Shown: in pieces, positions 1-9,256 of the stretch
Numbering within the stretch: position 1 is the stretch's first letter
Layout of the letters: each line of letters begins with the position of its first letter
Assembly: GCA_018371855.1 (NCBI GenBank)
Contig: JAHAKD010000004.1
Span: 62,001 to 126,000, forward strand
Origin: Clostridium sp.
Lineage (GTDB): Bacteria > Bacillota > Clostridia > TANB77 > CAG-508
Direction: 5' to 3'
Length of the DNA: 64,000 bases
The notes under the pieces: model-generated
Seen by the model: the letters and a program-made list of their open reading frames with translations, nothing else
The model's database searches: none
Told to the model about the DNA's origin: nothing
Program-made: the position numbers and the translations under genes

Positions 1-2
1 AA

Positions 3-323
3 GCTAAAAAGACAATAGATGAACTAACACAAAGTTTAGCTCACTATAAAAATATAGAAGAAACTATACAAAGTACTTTAGTTATGGCTCAATCAACAGC
101 AGAAGATGTAAAAAATGTAGCAAGACAACAAGCAGAACAAATAGTAAAAGATGCAAAAGGAAATGCACAAAAAGAGGCTGATGGTTTAGTACAAGAAATA
201 AACATGAAGAAAAAAGAATTAGATGATCTAAAAAAACAATTTGATGTATATAAAGCTAAAATGGAAGCTTTATTAATATCTCAATTAGAATTATTAAAAG
301 ATATAAATAAAGAAGAAGAATAA
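3..323 (+). CDS. divIVA: DivIVA-like cell division/polarity protein, C-terminal part (5' end outside window)
   Basis: The reading frame is open from base 3 with no start, so the gene begins before the window; about 106 codons remain. The visible part is one long charged coiled coil rich in K, E, A and Q (a run near AEQIVKDAKGNAQKEAD), which is the look of the DivIVA/GpsB C-terminal coil. DivIVA proteins bind curved membrane at poles and septa and recruit division or sporulation partners. The diagnostic N-terminal membrane-binding segment is not visible, so the name rests on the coil pattern and the next gene being rsmD. Other coiled-coil proteins cannot be excluded. A strong terminator follows. 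Confidence 0.6.
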   Translation, partial: AKKTIDELTQSLAHYKNIEETIQSTLVMAQSTAEDVKNVARQQAEQIVKDAKGNAQKEADGLVQEINMKKKELDDLKKQFDVYKAKMEALLISQLELLKDINKEEE

Positions 324-338
324 ATTTATAGCACAACT

Positions 339-376
339 AAAGACAAGTTTTACTATTATTTGTAAAATTTGTCTTT
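339..376 (+). terminator. Intrinsic terminator after divIVA
   Basis: Inverted repeat AAAGACAAGTTTTAC / GTAAAATTTGTCTTT, 15 bp with one G-U pair and an 8-nt loop. The 3' arm ends in a short T run. It lies 15 bp after the divIVA stop and isolates it from rsmD. Confidence 0.8.
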
Positions 377-429
377 TATTGGCTTTGTTACAGAACTATT
401 AAATGTATGTTACAATTATATTAATAATA

Positions 430-457
430 TTGACATATCTTTAATATTTAATAAAAT
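430..457 (+). promoter_or_regulatory. Sigma-A type promoter for rsmD
   Basis: TTGACA at 430-435, 16-bp spacer, TAAAAT at 452-457. The predicted transcript start is about 15 nt before the rsmD AUG and leaves room for the AAGAGG ribosome site. Confidence 0.6.
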
Positions 458-477
458 ATATGGTGTAAAGAGGTATT

Positions 478-1032
478 ATGAGAATTATAGGCGGATTAGC
501 AAGGGGAACAAAATTATATACTTTAGAAGGCTTGAATACTAGACCAACTTTGGATAAAGTTAGAGAAGCAATATTTAATATTTTACAAAATAGCATAACT
601 GATTCAGTTGTGTTGGATTTATTCGCTGGTAGTGGCGCAGTTGGACTAGAGAGCATAAGTAGAGGAGCAAAAAAAGCTATACTATGTGATAAAAATAAAC
701 AAGCTATTCAAATTATAAATAAAAATGCAAAAAAAATGAGGATAGAAGATAAAGTACAAATTCTGTGTATAGACTACGAAAAATTCTTAAATAATACACA
801 GGAAAATTTTGATTTTATTTATATAGACCCACCATATAATACCGATTATATTAGCAATAGTATTAAGTTAATAAATGATAGGAATTTATTAGCAGAAGAT
901 GGAATTATTATTGCAGAAACAGATGAAGAAGAACGAGTAAAAGACGAAATTGATAAATTGAAAATAAGTATAAATATTTATGATACTAGAAAATATGGTA
1001 GAGCAAGGTTAATATTTATGCGAAAGGAGTAG
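478..1032 (+). CDS. rsmD: 16S rRNA (guanine966-N2)-methyltransferase RsmD
   Basis: 184 aa, normal length for the family. RsmD methylates N2 of G966 in 16S rRNA on the assembled small subunit using S-adenosylmethionine. Visible marks: the N-terminal RIIGG segment, RPTLDKVREAIFNIL (22-36), the SAM-binding loop LDLFAGSGAVGLE (46-58), and the catalytic DPPYN at 117-121. An AAGAGG ribosome site precedes the AUG. In many Firmicutes rsmD is followed by coaD; here a short coiled-coil gene comes next, 4 bp after the stop, so the two are probably co-transcribed. Confidence 0.93.
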   Translation: MRIIGGLARGTKLYTLEGLNTRPTLDKVREAIFNILQNSITDSVVLDLFAGSGAVGLESISRGAKKAILCDKNKQAIQIINKNAKKMRIEDKVQILCIDYEKFLNNTQENFDFIYIDPPYNTDYISNSIKLINDRNLLAEDGIIIAETDEEERVKDEIDKLKISINIYDTRKYGRARLIFMRKE

Positions 1033-1036
1033 ACAA

Positions 1037-1474
1037 ATGGAGATTTTCACATTATTAGAGACCCTAGAGGAAATACTAGAACAAAGTAAGAAACTTCCAT
1101 TTACAGATAAAGCAGTTGTTGATAAGGAAGCTATATTAGAAGTTATAAAAGAAATCAGACTAAAACTTCCAGACGAATTAAAGCAAGCAAAATGGATTAA
1201 AGAAGAGAGACAAAGAATATTAACTGAAGCTCAAAAAGAAGCGAATGACATTGTAAAAGAGGCAGAAACAAGAATTATTTCTATGATCGATGAACATGAA
1301 ATTACTAAAAAAGCATATGAACAAAAAGCACAAATAATAGAAACTGCAAATGAAATGTCAAGAGAGATATCACAAGGAACAAAAGAATATGCTGATAATG
1401 TCTTAGGAAGTATTCAAACAGCATTAGAAGATGCATTAAAAGTTATACAAAATAATAGAAAAGAACTAAAATAA
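1037..1474 (+). CDS. Coiled-coil protein often labelled ATPase-like, function unknown
   Basis: 145 aa, soluble, with a long amphipathic coiled coil from about residue 50 to 140 (for example RQRILTEAQKEANDIVKEAE) resembling V-type ATPase stalk subunits or DivIVA coils. Proteins of this kind often accompany rsmD/coaD in Clostridia and are annotated only by the coil. No catalytic motif is visible, so real ATPase activity should not be assumed. It begins 4 bp after rsmD and is followed by a hairpin with a T run, so it closes a two-gene operon. A scaffold or membrane-curvature role is possible but is inference. Confidence 0.7.
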   Translation: MEIFTLLETLEEILEQSKKLPFTDKAVVDKEAILEVIKEIRLKLPDELKQAKWIKEERQRILTEAQKEANDIVKEAETRIISMIDEHEITKKAYEQKAQIIETANEMSREISQGTKEYADNVLGSIQTALEDALKVIQNNRKELK

Positions 1475-1479
1475 ATTGG

Positions 1480-1536
1480 AAGTCAGAGGTTGGTATGTAT
1501 TTTTTTACTAGATGATACAGACATCTGACTTTTTTT
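1480..1536 (+). terminator. Probable intrinsic terminator before ftsK
   Basis: AAGTCAGA (1480-1487) pairs with TCTGACTT (1524-1531), followed by six T. The roughly 36-nt loop is unusually long, so strength is uncertain. Confidence 0.55.
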
Positions 1537-1564
1537 GTATATAGTAGAAAGCGGAGGGAATGTA

Positions 1565-4003
1565 ATGGCAAAAGCAAGAAGAGCAAAAAGTACTAGAAGA
1601 ACATCAACTAGCAGAACTAATTCTAGAAGTACTACAAGAACAAGAAAGAAGAAAAACAATATAGATAAAAATTTAGTAGTTGTTGTAATGATAATAACAA
1701 GTTTATTACTTTGTGTTTTAATATATGCACAGTCAGGATGGATTGGTGAACATTTAAGTCCTGTGCTTGGAGGTATAATGGGATGGATAAAATATATTAT
1801 ACCTGTTGGAACATTAGCAATGGCGATTAAGATTGCTGTTGATGACAAAGAATATTTAAGTAAAAAAATAGTAAATTATATTATATTTTTAGTGTGTATT
1901 GCAGCAACTATGGTAATCGTAGAAATAGACAAAGGAGTTTTATCGATAAATCCCGATTTCTCTACTTTCTTAGAAGAAGCCTATGACTTAGGAACACAAA
2001 ATGTTGCAGGGGGAGTTATTGGAGCTATAATTGCAATGCCAGTATGCAAATTACTAGGAACAATCGGAGGAATTATACTATTAGTAGGAATTGCACTTAT
2101 TACATTAATTAATTTATTTGAAATAAAACCGGCAGAAATAATTAGAGACTTTTTCGAAAGAATGAAAGAAAGAAGAGAGTATGAAGAAGATGATGAAGAG
2201 GATGAGGACGAAGATGAGCTAGAAAACCAAAAAAGTGTATTAATAGAAAAGAAGAAAGATAAAGCAAAGAATAAGAAAAATAAGAAAGAAAAAGTAGAAG
2301 AAAAGGAAGAAAAAGAAGAAATCCCAATAGAAGAGCAAATAACAATTAATTTAAATGAAACAGAACCAAAGAAGAAAAAATTAAATCATGGTAATGAAGA
2401 AAGTAATACAGGAACAAAGAAAAATAAACCAAATCAAATAGAAGCAAATTTATTTAAACAAGAACAAGAAAAGAAAGAAGAAAAAACAAAAGAGGTATTA
2501 GTATTAGAACATGGCTTAACAGAAGAAGAAGAAAACTATGAATTTCCACCAATCGAATTACTAAGTGAAGGCGAAGGAAGAGTATTTAAAGGTGGAAAAA
2601 AGGCATTAACAGATACTGCAGCAAAACTACAAAAAACTTTATATAGTTTTGGGGTATCTGCAAAAGTAGAAAATGTTTCTGTTGGACCTGCTATAACAAG
2701 ATATGAAGTAAAACCAGCAGAAGGTGTTAGAGTAAACAAAATTGCAAATCTTGCAGATGATATTGCATTAAGTTTAGCAGCAGAGAGTATAAGAATAGAA
2801 GCTCCAATTCCTGGTAAACAAGCTGTTGGAATAGAAATTCCAAATAAGGAAAATGAAGTAGTACATTTAAGAGATATTATAGAAACAGAAGAATTTGTAA
2901 ATCATAAATCAAAATTAGCATTAGCATTAGGAAAGAATGTTGGTGGAGAGGCTGTTATTGCAGATGTTGCAAAAATGCCACATGTTTTAATAGCTGGAAG
3001 TACAGGTTCTGGAAAGAGTGTTTGTATAAATACATTAATTACAAGTATATTGTATAAAGCAAAACCAAATGAAGTAAAACTATTAATGGTAGACCCTAAA
3101 GTTGTTGAATTATCTGTATATAATGGAATTCCACATTTATTGATTCCAGTAGTAACAGATCCAAAAAAGGCTGCAGGAGCCTTAGCATGGGCTGTTCAAG
3201 AGATGGTAAATAGATATAGTCTTTTTGCAAACAAAGGTGTAAGAGACATAAAAGGATATAATGCAGCAATAGAAAAAGAAGGCGGAACAGGTAAATTACC
3301 ACAAATAGTAATAATAATAGATGAGCTTGCAGATTTAATGATGGTTGCAGCAAAAGATGTAGAAGATGCAATTTGTAGATTAGCACAAATGGCAAGAGCT
3401 GCAGGAATGCATTTAGTAATAGCAACTCAAAGACCATCTGTTGATGTTATTACAGGTATAATAAAAGCAAATATTCCATCAAGAATAGCATTTGCTGTTT
3501 CATCACAAGTAGACTCTAGAACAATATTAGATTCAGTAGGTGCAGAGAAATTATTAGGTAAAGGAGATATGTTATTTTATCCATCTGGTGCATCAAAACC
3601 AACAAGAGTTCAAGGATCATTTGTATCTGATGGGGAAGTTGAGAAAATAGTAGATTTCTTGAAATTTAATGGTGGAGAAGCTAAATATAATGAAGATATT
3701 ATTGAAAGTATAGAAAAAGCAAATAGTACAGAACAAGAGCTTGACAGAATGGAAGAGGAGGATGACACAGATCCATTATTAATGGAAGCAATAGACACTG
3801 TTGTAGAAACCGGACAAGCCTCAACATCTTTTATTCAAAGAAGATTTAAAGTTGGATATGCAAGAGCTGGTAGAATAATCGACCAAATGGAAGAAAGAGG
3901 AATTATTTCTGGATACCAAGGAAGTAAACCAAGAGAGGTTTTAATTACAAAAGAAAGATTAGACGAATTAAAAATGGGAACTACTCCAGATGAAAATACG
4001 TAG
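1565..4003 (+). CDS. ftsK: FtsK/SpoIIIE family DNA translocase
   Basis: 812 aa from the AUG at 1565; the frame is open upstream, but GCGGAGGGA at 1551-1559 selects this start. FtsK/SpoIIIE pumps chromosomal DNA through the closing septum, in division or into the forespore. Order of parts: a basic N-terminus; about four membrane segments within residues 37-175; a highly acidic/lysine linker (about 195-330); then the RecA-like motor with Walker [10 protein letters not shown] (478-486), Walker [13 protein letters not shown], and a C-terminal winged-helix gamma domain (about 735-800) that reads DNA polarity signals. Whether it is the vegetative or sporulation paralog cannot be told from one copy. 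It heads a run of plus-strand genes with short gaps. Confidence 0.95.
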   Translation: MAKARRAKSTRRTSTSRTNSRSTTRTRKKKNNIDKNLVVVVMIITSLLLCVLIYAQSGWIGEHLSPVLGGIMGWIKYIIPVGTLAMAIKIAVDDKEYLSKKIVNYIIFLVCIAATMVIVEIDKGVLSINPDFSTFLEEAYDLGTQNVAGGVIGAIIAMPVCKLLGTIGGIILLVGIALITLINLFEIKPAEIIRDFFERMKERREYEEDDEEDEDEDELENQKSVLIEKKKDKAKNKKNKKEKVEEKEEKEEIPIEEQITINLNETEPKKKKLNHGNEESNTGTKKNKPNQIEANLFKQEQEKKEEKTKEVLVLEHGLTEEEENYEFPPIELLSEGEGRVFKGGKKALTDTAAKLQKTLYSFGVSAKVENVSVGPAITRYEVKPAEGVRVNKIANLADDIALSLAAESIRIEAPIPGKQAVGIEIPNKENEVVHLRDIIETEEFVNHKSKLALALGKNVGGEAVIADVAKMPHVLIAGSTGSGKSVCINTLITSILYKAKPNEVKLLMVDPKVVELSVYNGIPHLLIPVVTDPKKAAGALAWAVQEMVNRYSLFANKGVRDIKGYNAAIEKEGGTGKLPQIVIIIDELADLMMVAAKDVEDAICRLAQMARAAGMHLVIATQRPSVDVITGIIKANIPSRIAFAVSSQVDSRTILDSVGAEKLLGKGDMLFYPSGASKPTRVQGSFVSDGEVEKIVDFLKFNGGEAKYNEDIIESIEKANSTEQELDRMEEEDDTDPLLMEAIDTVVETGQASTSFIQRRFKVGYARAGRIIDQMEERGIISGYQGSKPREVLITKERLDELKMGTTPDENT

Positions 4004-4017
4004 AAAGGTGGAAAAAT

Positions 4018-5571
4018 ATGCCAAAAGAAAAAATTTTTTCTAAGCTAAAATATAAAGATTATAATAATTTGTTAGAACAGGTTTTAGAGAAAAAAGATTT
4101 TTCTAGTACTGGTAAAAACTTAATATTAAGTGTTTTATATAAGATGGAAACAAATTATAACGATTATAAAACAGTTAAAAGAGATATTACAGCTAAAGAG
4201 GAAATTTTAACTAATTTTATAAATCTTGTAAAAGAATATTGTAATAGTTTAATTGTTATAAAACCAGAAAGTAAAAGAAGTTCATTATTAAGTAATACTG
4301 ACTCTAAATATATTGCGAATTTAGATAAAAAAGAATTAGAGGTATTTCCAAATGAAAAATATATTTTAGAGGGTCTTTATAGTTTATATAATAATAATGC
4401 CATGGTAAATGATAAGTATGGCATACTAAAAGACGCTATTATGGAAATTTTTATACATGGAAATTCTAGCAATAATATTGAACTTTTAAGAGATTTTAAT
4501 GGGTTCGCATGGTATGTTGCAAAAAATGAATTTGAAGATACATATGCCAACTTGATTTTTCAGGATATTAGAATAATTGCAGGAAATGATTTGTTAAAAG
4601 ATTGGGTATATAACAAGGACAATGATAAAGATTATTTAGAAGAACTAAAGAAAGAATTAAACAGAAGATATAATAAAGAAATGGCAGAGCCTTTATTTAA
4701 CCAGTTAATAATAACTATCTTAAAGATATATTTTGAAAGGCATCCTGAAACAATAAAAAAATTAAAAACAAAGAAAGAAGAAGAACCACAAGATTTTAGA
4801 AAATATATTGAAGAAATATCTAAAGATAAGAAAAGATTATTAAAACAGGTAGATAATTTAGATAGAATTATAAATGATTCTGAAAAGTTAGAAGAAGAAT
4901 TAGTAGCAAGAAAAGAAGCTGGTGAAGTCTTAAAAGATAGGCTACAGTTAAAAGAACTTTTAATTGCTGAAAGACAAAATTGTATGAATAAAATAATGGA
5001 ATATAACAAGACTATAGATCCAAGACAATTGTTAAAGAAAACTAAAACAAGCACAGTAACAAAAGTTCAACTTTTAGACTATCAAGAGATTGCAGATAGT
5101 GAAACAACAGCTTTTGAAGAATTAATTAATTTGCAAAAAATGTGCTTAAAAGGATACAAAATATTAGCCGAAAAATTAGTAGATAAAAAAGAAGTATTGG
5201 AATTGTTATATGAATTTAGATATTATAATTTAATTCCAATTACATCTGAAGAATTGTTGAAAGATAATGAAGAGTTAAAAGAAGATTTAGAAAATATGAG
5301 AATGTTTTTAATAGATAAAGCAATGGATGAAAAAATTATAAATCCTGTTAATTCTAACAAATATATAAACGATGAAATTTTAAAAAATATATTTTCTTTA
5401 AGAATAATTAATCTGGAAAATGCAGAAGTAAATGTTCAAAAAATTCCAGAGGGAATAAGAGCAAACTATTTAGATGGAGATGTCGAAGAAACTTCAAAAG
5501 ACATTATTATTTCAAGAGATATAGGCAAGTATAAGATAAAGGAAAAGAAAAAAATAAAAATATTTTCATAA
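4018..5571 (+). CDS. Unknown 517-aa protein with central coiled coil
   Basis: I do not recognise this protein. It has no signal peptide and no clear membrane segment, so it is likely cytosolic. The N-terminal 250 residues look alpha-helical. Residues about 255-320 form a charged coiled coil (KDKKRLLKQVDNLDRIINDS). The C-terminal 100 residues are mixed and end in a lysine-rich tail. The AUG follows GAAAGGTGG and lies 14 bp after ftsK; the next gene starts 11 bp after its stop, so it is embedded in the ftsK operon. No nucleotide-binding or catalytic motif is visible. Operon position suggests a link to chromosome or envelope work, but that is inference. Confidence 0.85.
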   Translation: MPKEKIFSKLKYKDYNNLLEQVLEKKDFSSTGKNLILSVLYKMETNYNDYKTVKRDITAKEEILTNFINLVKEYCNSLIVIKPESKRSSLLSNTDSKYIANLDKKELEVFPNEKYILEGLYSLYNNNAMVNDKYGILKDAIMEIFIHGNSSNNIELLRDFNGFAWYVAKNEFEDTYANLIFQDIRIIAGNDLLKDWVYNKDNDKDYLEELKKELNRRYNKEMAEPLFNQLIITILKIYFERHPETIKKLKTKKEEEPQDFRKYIEEISKDKKRLLKQVDNLDRIINDSEKLEEELVARKEAGEVLKDRLQLKELLIAERQNCMNKIMEYNKTIDPRQLLKKTKTSTVTKVQLLDYQEIADSETTAFEELINLQKMCLKGYKILAEKLVDKKEVLELLYEFRYYNLIPITSEELLKDNEELKEDLENMRMFLIDKAMDEKIINPVNSNKYINDEILKNIFSLRIINLENAEVNVQKIPEGIRANYLDGDVEETSKDIIISRDIGKYKIKEKKKIKIFS

Positions 5572-5582
5572 GGAGGAAAAGC

Positions 5583-7238
5583 ATGAAGATAACTTTTTTA
5601 GGTGCTACTAAAACTGTAACAGGTTCTAATTTTTTAGTAGAAGGTGCAGGAAAAAAATTCTTAGTTGATTGTGGGTTATTTCAAGGAAAAGCAACAGAAG
5701 AGTTAGAAAATGAAGAGCCATTCGAATTTGATATTGATAGTATAGATTTTATGCTATTAACACATGCCCATATTGATCACTCAGGAAGAATTCCAAAATT
5801 ATATAAAGAAGGTTATAGAAAAGATATTATTGCAACAAAAGCCACTTGCGACTTGTGTTCTATAATGTTACCAGATAGTGGTCACATACAAGAAATGGAA
5901 GTTGAATGGAAAAACAAGAAAAGAATAAGAAAAGGTGAAGATGAATTAGAGCCTCTTTATACTGCAGAAGAAGCAGCAAGATCATTAGAATTATTTAAAC
6001 CTGTAAAATATGATGAAATAATTGAAATAGATGAAAATATACATGTAAGATTTAATGACGCAGGACATATGCTTGGTTCTTCTACAATAGAGGTGTGGAT
6101 AAAAGAAAACGATAAAGAAGAGAAGATTGTATTCTCTGGTGATTTAGGAAATAATGATATCCCATTATTAAGTGAACCTACAATGATAGAAGACACAGAT
6201 TATTTAGTAATGGAATCAACATATGGTAGTAGATTACATATGAGAAATGATGATAAAGCAGAATTATTCTTAGACATAGTTTCTGAAACTTTAGAGCAGG
6301 GTGGAACAGTTGTTATACCATCATTTGCAGTTGGTAGAACTCAAGAAATATTATTCGAAATAAATAAATTAAAAGACAAAAGAGATGACGAAGAATTTAG
6401 GAAAAAATATGAAGAATTGATGAGAGTACCAGTATATGTAGATAGTCCGCTTGCAATATCTGCAACAGAAGTATTCGAAGAAAATATGGACTTATTTGAT
6501 GATGAAACAAAAGCATATATTCAAAAAGGGAATAATCCATTAGAGTTTCCAGGACTAAAATTTACACGTACAGTAGAAGAATCAAAAGCTTTAAATGAAA
6601 GTGACGAATCATGTATTATAATTTCTGCTAGTGGAATGTGTGATGTTGGAAGAATAAAACATCATTTAAAACACAATATATGGAATCCTAAAAATACAAT
6701 TTTATTCGTAGGTTATCAAGCTCCAGGTACATTAGGTTATAGTATAGTTAATGGTGCTAAGAAAATAAAGTTGTTTGGAGAAGAAATAGCAGTAAACGCA
6801 AGAATAGAATATATAGAAGGATATTCTGGACATGCAGACCAAGAAGGGTTACTAAATTTTATATATTCATTTTTAAAGAAACCAAAACATATCTTTTTAT
6901 TACATGGGGAACCAGAAGGACAAGAAGTATTAAAAAATAAAATATTAGAAACTACAAATATACCAGTTTCTATACCAAGTTTTGGAGAAACTTATGAAAT
7001 TACAGATACAGATGTAAGGTTAATAGGTAAATATAGAAGAACAGAAAAAGAAGATAATAAATTTACAAAACTTGCAATTATAGACAGATTAAATGCATTA
7101 AAAGAGAAAATTAATGATATGGAAGATATCGTAAATGATGAATTAACAGATCAAGATATACAAGAGGGAAGATTAGATAGTTTAAGTGAGAAAATTAAAG
7201 ACTTACAAAGACAAATAAACAGAATTGTAAATAAATAA
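5583..7238 (+). CDS. Metallo-beta-lactamase / beta-CASP RNA metallohydrolase
   Basis: 551 aa. The N-terminal beta-lactamase fold carries the zinc motif HAHIDH at 61-66, a further ligand region DAGHMLGSS, and FSGDLGNND. The middle is a beta-CASP domain (PSFAVGRTQEILFEI, VYVDSPLA, ISASGMCDVGRIKHHL), and the RNA-type end motifs YSGHADQEGLL and LLHGEPEGQEV are present. Proteins of this layout (YsaA/KH-less archaeal CPSF-like family) cleave or trim RNA. The last roughly 80 residues are a charged coiled-coil extension beyond the usual domain. Ribosome site AAGGAGG is well placed. Exact substrate is unknown. Confidence 0.9.
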   Translation: MKITFLGATKTVTGSNFLVEGAGKKFLVDCGLFQGKATEELENEEPFEFDIDSIDFMLLTHAHIDHSGRIPKLYKEGYRKDIIATKATCDLCSIMLPDSGHIQEMEVEWKNKKRIRKGEDELEPLYTAEEAARSLELFKPVKYDEIIEIDENIHVRFNDAGHMLGSSTIEVWIKENDKEEKIVFSGDLGNNDIPLLSEPTMIEDTDYLVMESTYGSRLHMRNDDKAELFLDIVSETLEQGGTVVIPSFAVGRTQEILFEINKLKDKRDDEEFRKKYEELMRVPVYVDSPLAISATEVFEENMDLFDDETKAYIQKGNNPLEFPGLKFTRTVEESKALNESDESCIIISASGMCDVGRIKHHLKHNIWNPKNTILFVGYQAPGTLGYSIVNGAKKIKLFGEEIAVNARIEYIEGYSGHADQEGLLNFIYSFLKKPKHIFLLHGEPEGQEVLKNKILETTNIPVSIPSFGETYEITDTDVRLIGKYRRTEKEDNKFTKLAIIDRLNALKEKINDMEDIVNDELTDQDIQEGRLDSLSEKIKDLQRQINRIVNK

Positions 7239-7250
7239 AGGAGAATACAA

Positions 7251-9215
7251 ATGAAAAGAAAATATTTAAATGATGCTTTTATTGGAAATAGAAAAATGAT
7301 TGCTAGTTTATCAGAAAAAGGTGAACTATTAAGACTTTGTTATCCAACAGCAGATTATAGACAATTTATAGATTATTATGAAACTGGTGTAAAAATAAAT
7401 GATTCTGCACTTATTAGACTTCATGACGATGTAAATAATGTATATAATCAATACTATTCTACAGATACAAATGTATTAAATACAGAAATAGAAAATACAT
7501 ATTTTAAACTTAATATGAAACAAGAAGATTTTATTCCAATGAAAAAAGATGTAGTAATAAGAAGATATACATTTACAAATTACAATAAAATAGATTTGGA
7601 TGTTAAATTTTTAATAGATTCAAAACTATTTTCAAATTTAAATAATATGGTTGGAGCTAGAATATGTGACAATGCCATGATTCAATATAGTCATGACTTT
7701 GCTATGACAACATTTTCTAACATGCCAATATATAGTTATCAATTAAATAATGTAGAAGAAAGCATTGTTTCTGGAGTAATTGGAGATAAAGATTATATTG
7801 CAATGTCTAATCATTCTGCAATAGTTTATGATGTTGGTGTGTTAAGACCAGGAGAAACTAAAGAGTTTAATGTTTACATATATATAAATAAAAATTATAA
7901 AGTTGATGTATTAGATGATTTGATAAAAGAAATAGACCAAATTAAACAATATGATACATTAAAATTAATGATGGACACAAAAGCATATTGGAGAAAGTAT
8001 GTAAAAAAACATGATGTACTTAAAGTAAAAGATTATGGAGAAGTATATAATGCAAAAATACAAAAGATTTTAAGAAGAACAATTCTTTTATTCCCTTTGC
8101 TAGTAAATGAAGAAACTGGAGGAATAATTGCAGCTTTAGAAGTAGACGAAGAAAAAGATTTATGTGGAAGATATGCTTACTGTTGGCCAAGAGATGCTGT
8201 TACTATTTCACAAGCATTAGATATGGTAGGTATGTACAAAGATGCAGATAATTTTTATAATGTTTTTTTAAGAAAGACTCAGAGCAAAAATGGAATGTGG
8301 GAACAACGTTTTTACACAGATGGAAGACTTGCTCCTTGTTGGGGATATCAGATAGATGAAACAGGAAGCGTAATTGCAGGTTTATATCAACATTTTAAAA
8401 TAAAAGAATTTAGACTAAAAGAAAAAGATATGGACTTATTAAAAGACAATTTAACTATGTGTGAAAACGCAATTGAATTCTTAAAGAAATATATGGATCA
8501 CTTGTTAAATAGAAGTGAAGAAAAGGAATCCGAAGTAGATACTAAGTATAGTTATTTAGATAGAAGTCAGATATATAAGCATGTAAGTTATGATCTATGG
8601 GAAATGAATGAAGGAGTTCATTTGTATTCATTATCAGCAATTTATTCTGCATTTGGAGCAATGGAACTAATATATAAGGAGTTACAAAAAGATAATAAAA
8701 AATTTAAATTACCAGAAGATTTTAACGAATTAGCAGAATATAAAGAATTAATTAAAAATTATATATTAAAGAATTTATGTGATAAAAATCAAAATATCTT
8801 AGTAAGAAATACAAAAGATAGTAATGTAGATATTAGTATAATGGGGGCGATTACACCATTTAATGTATTTGACACAAATGATAAATTAATACAAAATACA
8901 GTACAAAAAATTAATTTGACATTAAGAACATATACAGGAGGATACTTAAGGTTTGAAAATGACGGATATATGGGTGGTAAGAATCCATGGCCAATAGCAA
9001 CTTTATGGATGTATATTTATTATAAAAAAATAGGGGCAACAAACGAAGCTAACGAATGTTTAAAATTTGTAATAGACACAGCTACACATTTAGGTTTACT
9101 TGCAGAACAAATAGATAACGAACAAATGAAATCTAAATGGGTAATTGGTTTAGGTTGGTCACATGCAATGTTCGTACTATCATTAGGATTAGAAGAATTA
9201 TTGAACAAGAACTAA
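7251..9215 (+). CDS. Glycoside hydrolase family 15 (glucoamylase/trehalase-like)
   Basis: 654 aa, no signal peptide, so probably intracellular. The first roughly 250 residues form the beta-sandwich domain typical of bacterial GH15. The rest is the (alpha/alpha)6 barrel with CGRYAYCWPRDAVTISQ near residue 305-320, GMWEQRFYTDGRL, WGYQIDETGS, and NPWPIATLW near the C-terminal third. GH15 enzymes release glucose from alpha-glucans or split trehalose by inversion; the substrate here cannot be set. Its place between a beta-CASP nuclease and radA looks like transcriptional convenience rather than shared function. AAGGAG precedes the AUG. Confidence 0.88.
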   Translation: MKRKYLNDAFIGNRKMIASLSEKGELLRLCYPTADYRQFIDYYETGVKINDSALIRLHDDVNNVYNQYYSTDTNVLNTEIENTYFKLNMKQEDFIPMKKDVVIRRYTFTNYNKIDLDVKFLIDSKLFSNLNNMVGARICDNAMIQYSHDFAMTTFSNMPIYSYQLNNVEESIVSGVIGDKDYIAMSNHSAIVYDVGVLRPGETKEFNVYIYINKNYKVDVLDDLIKEIDQIKQYDTLKLMMDTKAYWRKYVKKHDVLKVKDYGEVYNAKIQKILRRTILLFPLLVNEETGGIIAALEVDEEKDLCGRYAYCWPRDAVTISQALDMVGMYKDADNFYNVFLRKTQSKNGMWEQRFYTDGRLAPCWGYQIDETGSVIAGLYQHFKIKEFRLKEKDMDLLKDNLTMCENAIEFLKKYMDHLLNRSEEKESEVDTKYSYLDRSQIYKHVSYDLWEMNEGVHLYSLSAIYSAFGAMELIYKELQKDNKKFKLPEDFNELAEYKELIKNYILKNLCDKNQNILVRNTKDSNVDISIMGAITPFNVFDTNDKLIQNTVQKINLTLRTYTGGYLRFENDGYMGGKNPWPIATLWMYIYYKKIGATNEANECLKFVIDTATHLGLLAEQIDNEQMKSKWVIGLGWSHAMFVLSLGLEELLNKN

Positions 9216-9256
9216 AGAAAAGAAATACATTATAAGATTTATTTTGAAGGAGCAAT

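Noticed and set aside
2142..2345. 67-codon minus frame inside ftsK
   Set aside because: Shadow of the Lys/Glu-rich linker; Leu/Phe-rich low-complexity product without a ribosome site.
3096..3437. 113-codon minus frame inside ftsK
   Set aside because: Antisense shadow of the motor domain, leucine-rich low complexity.
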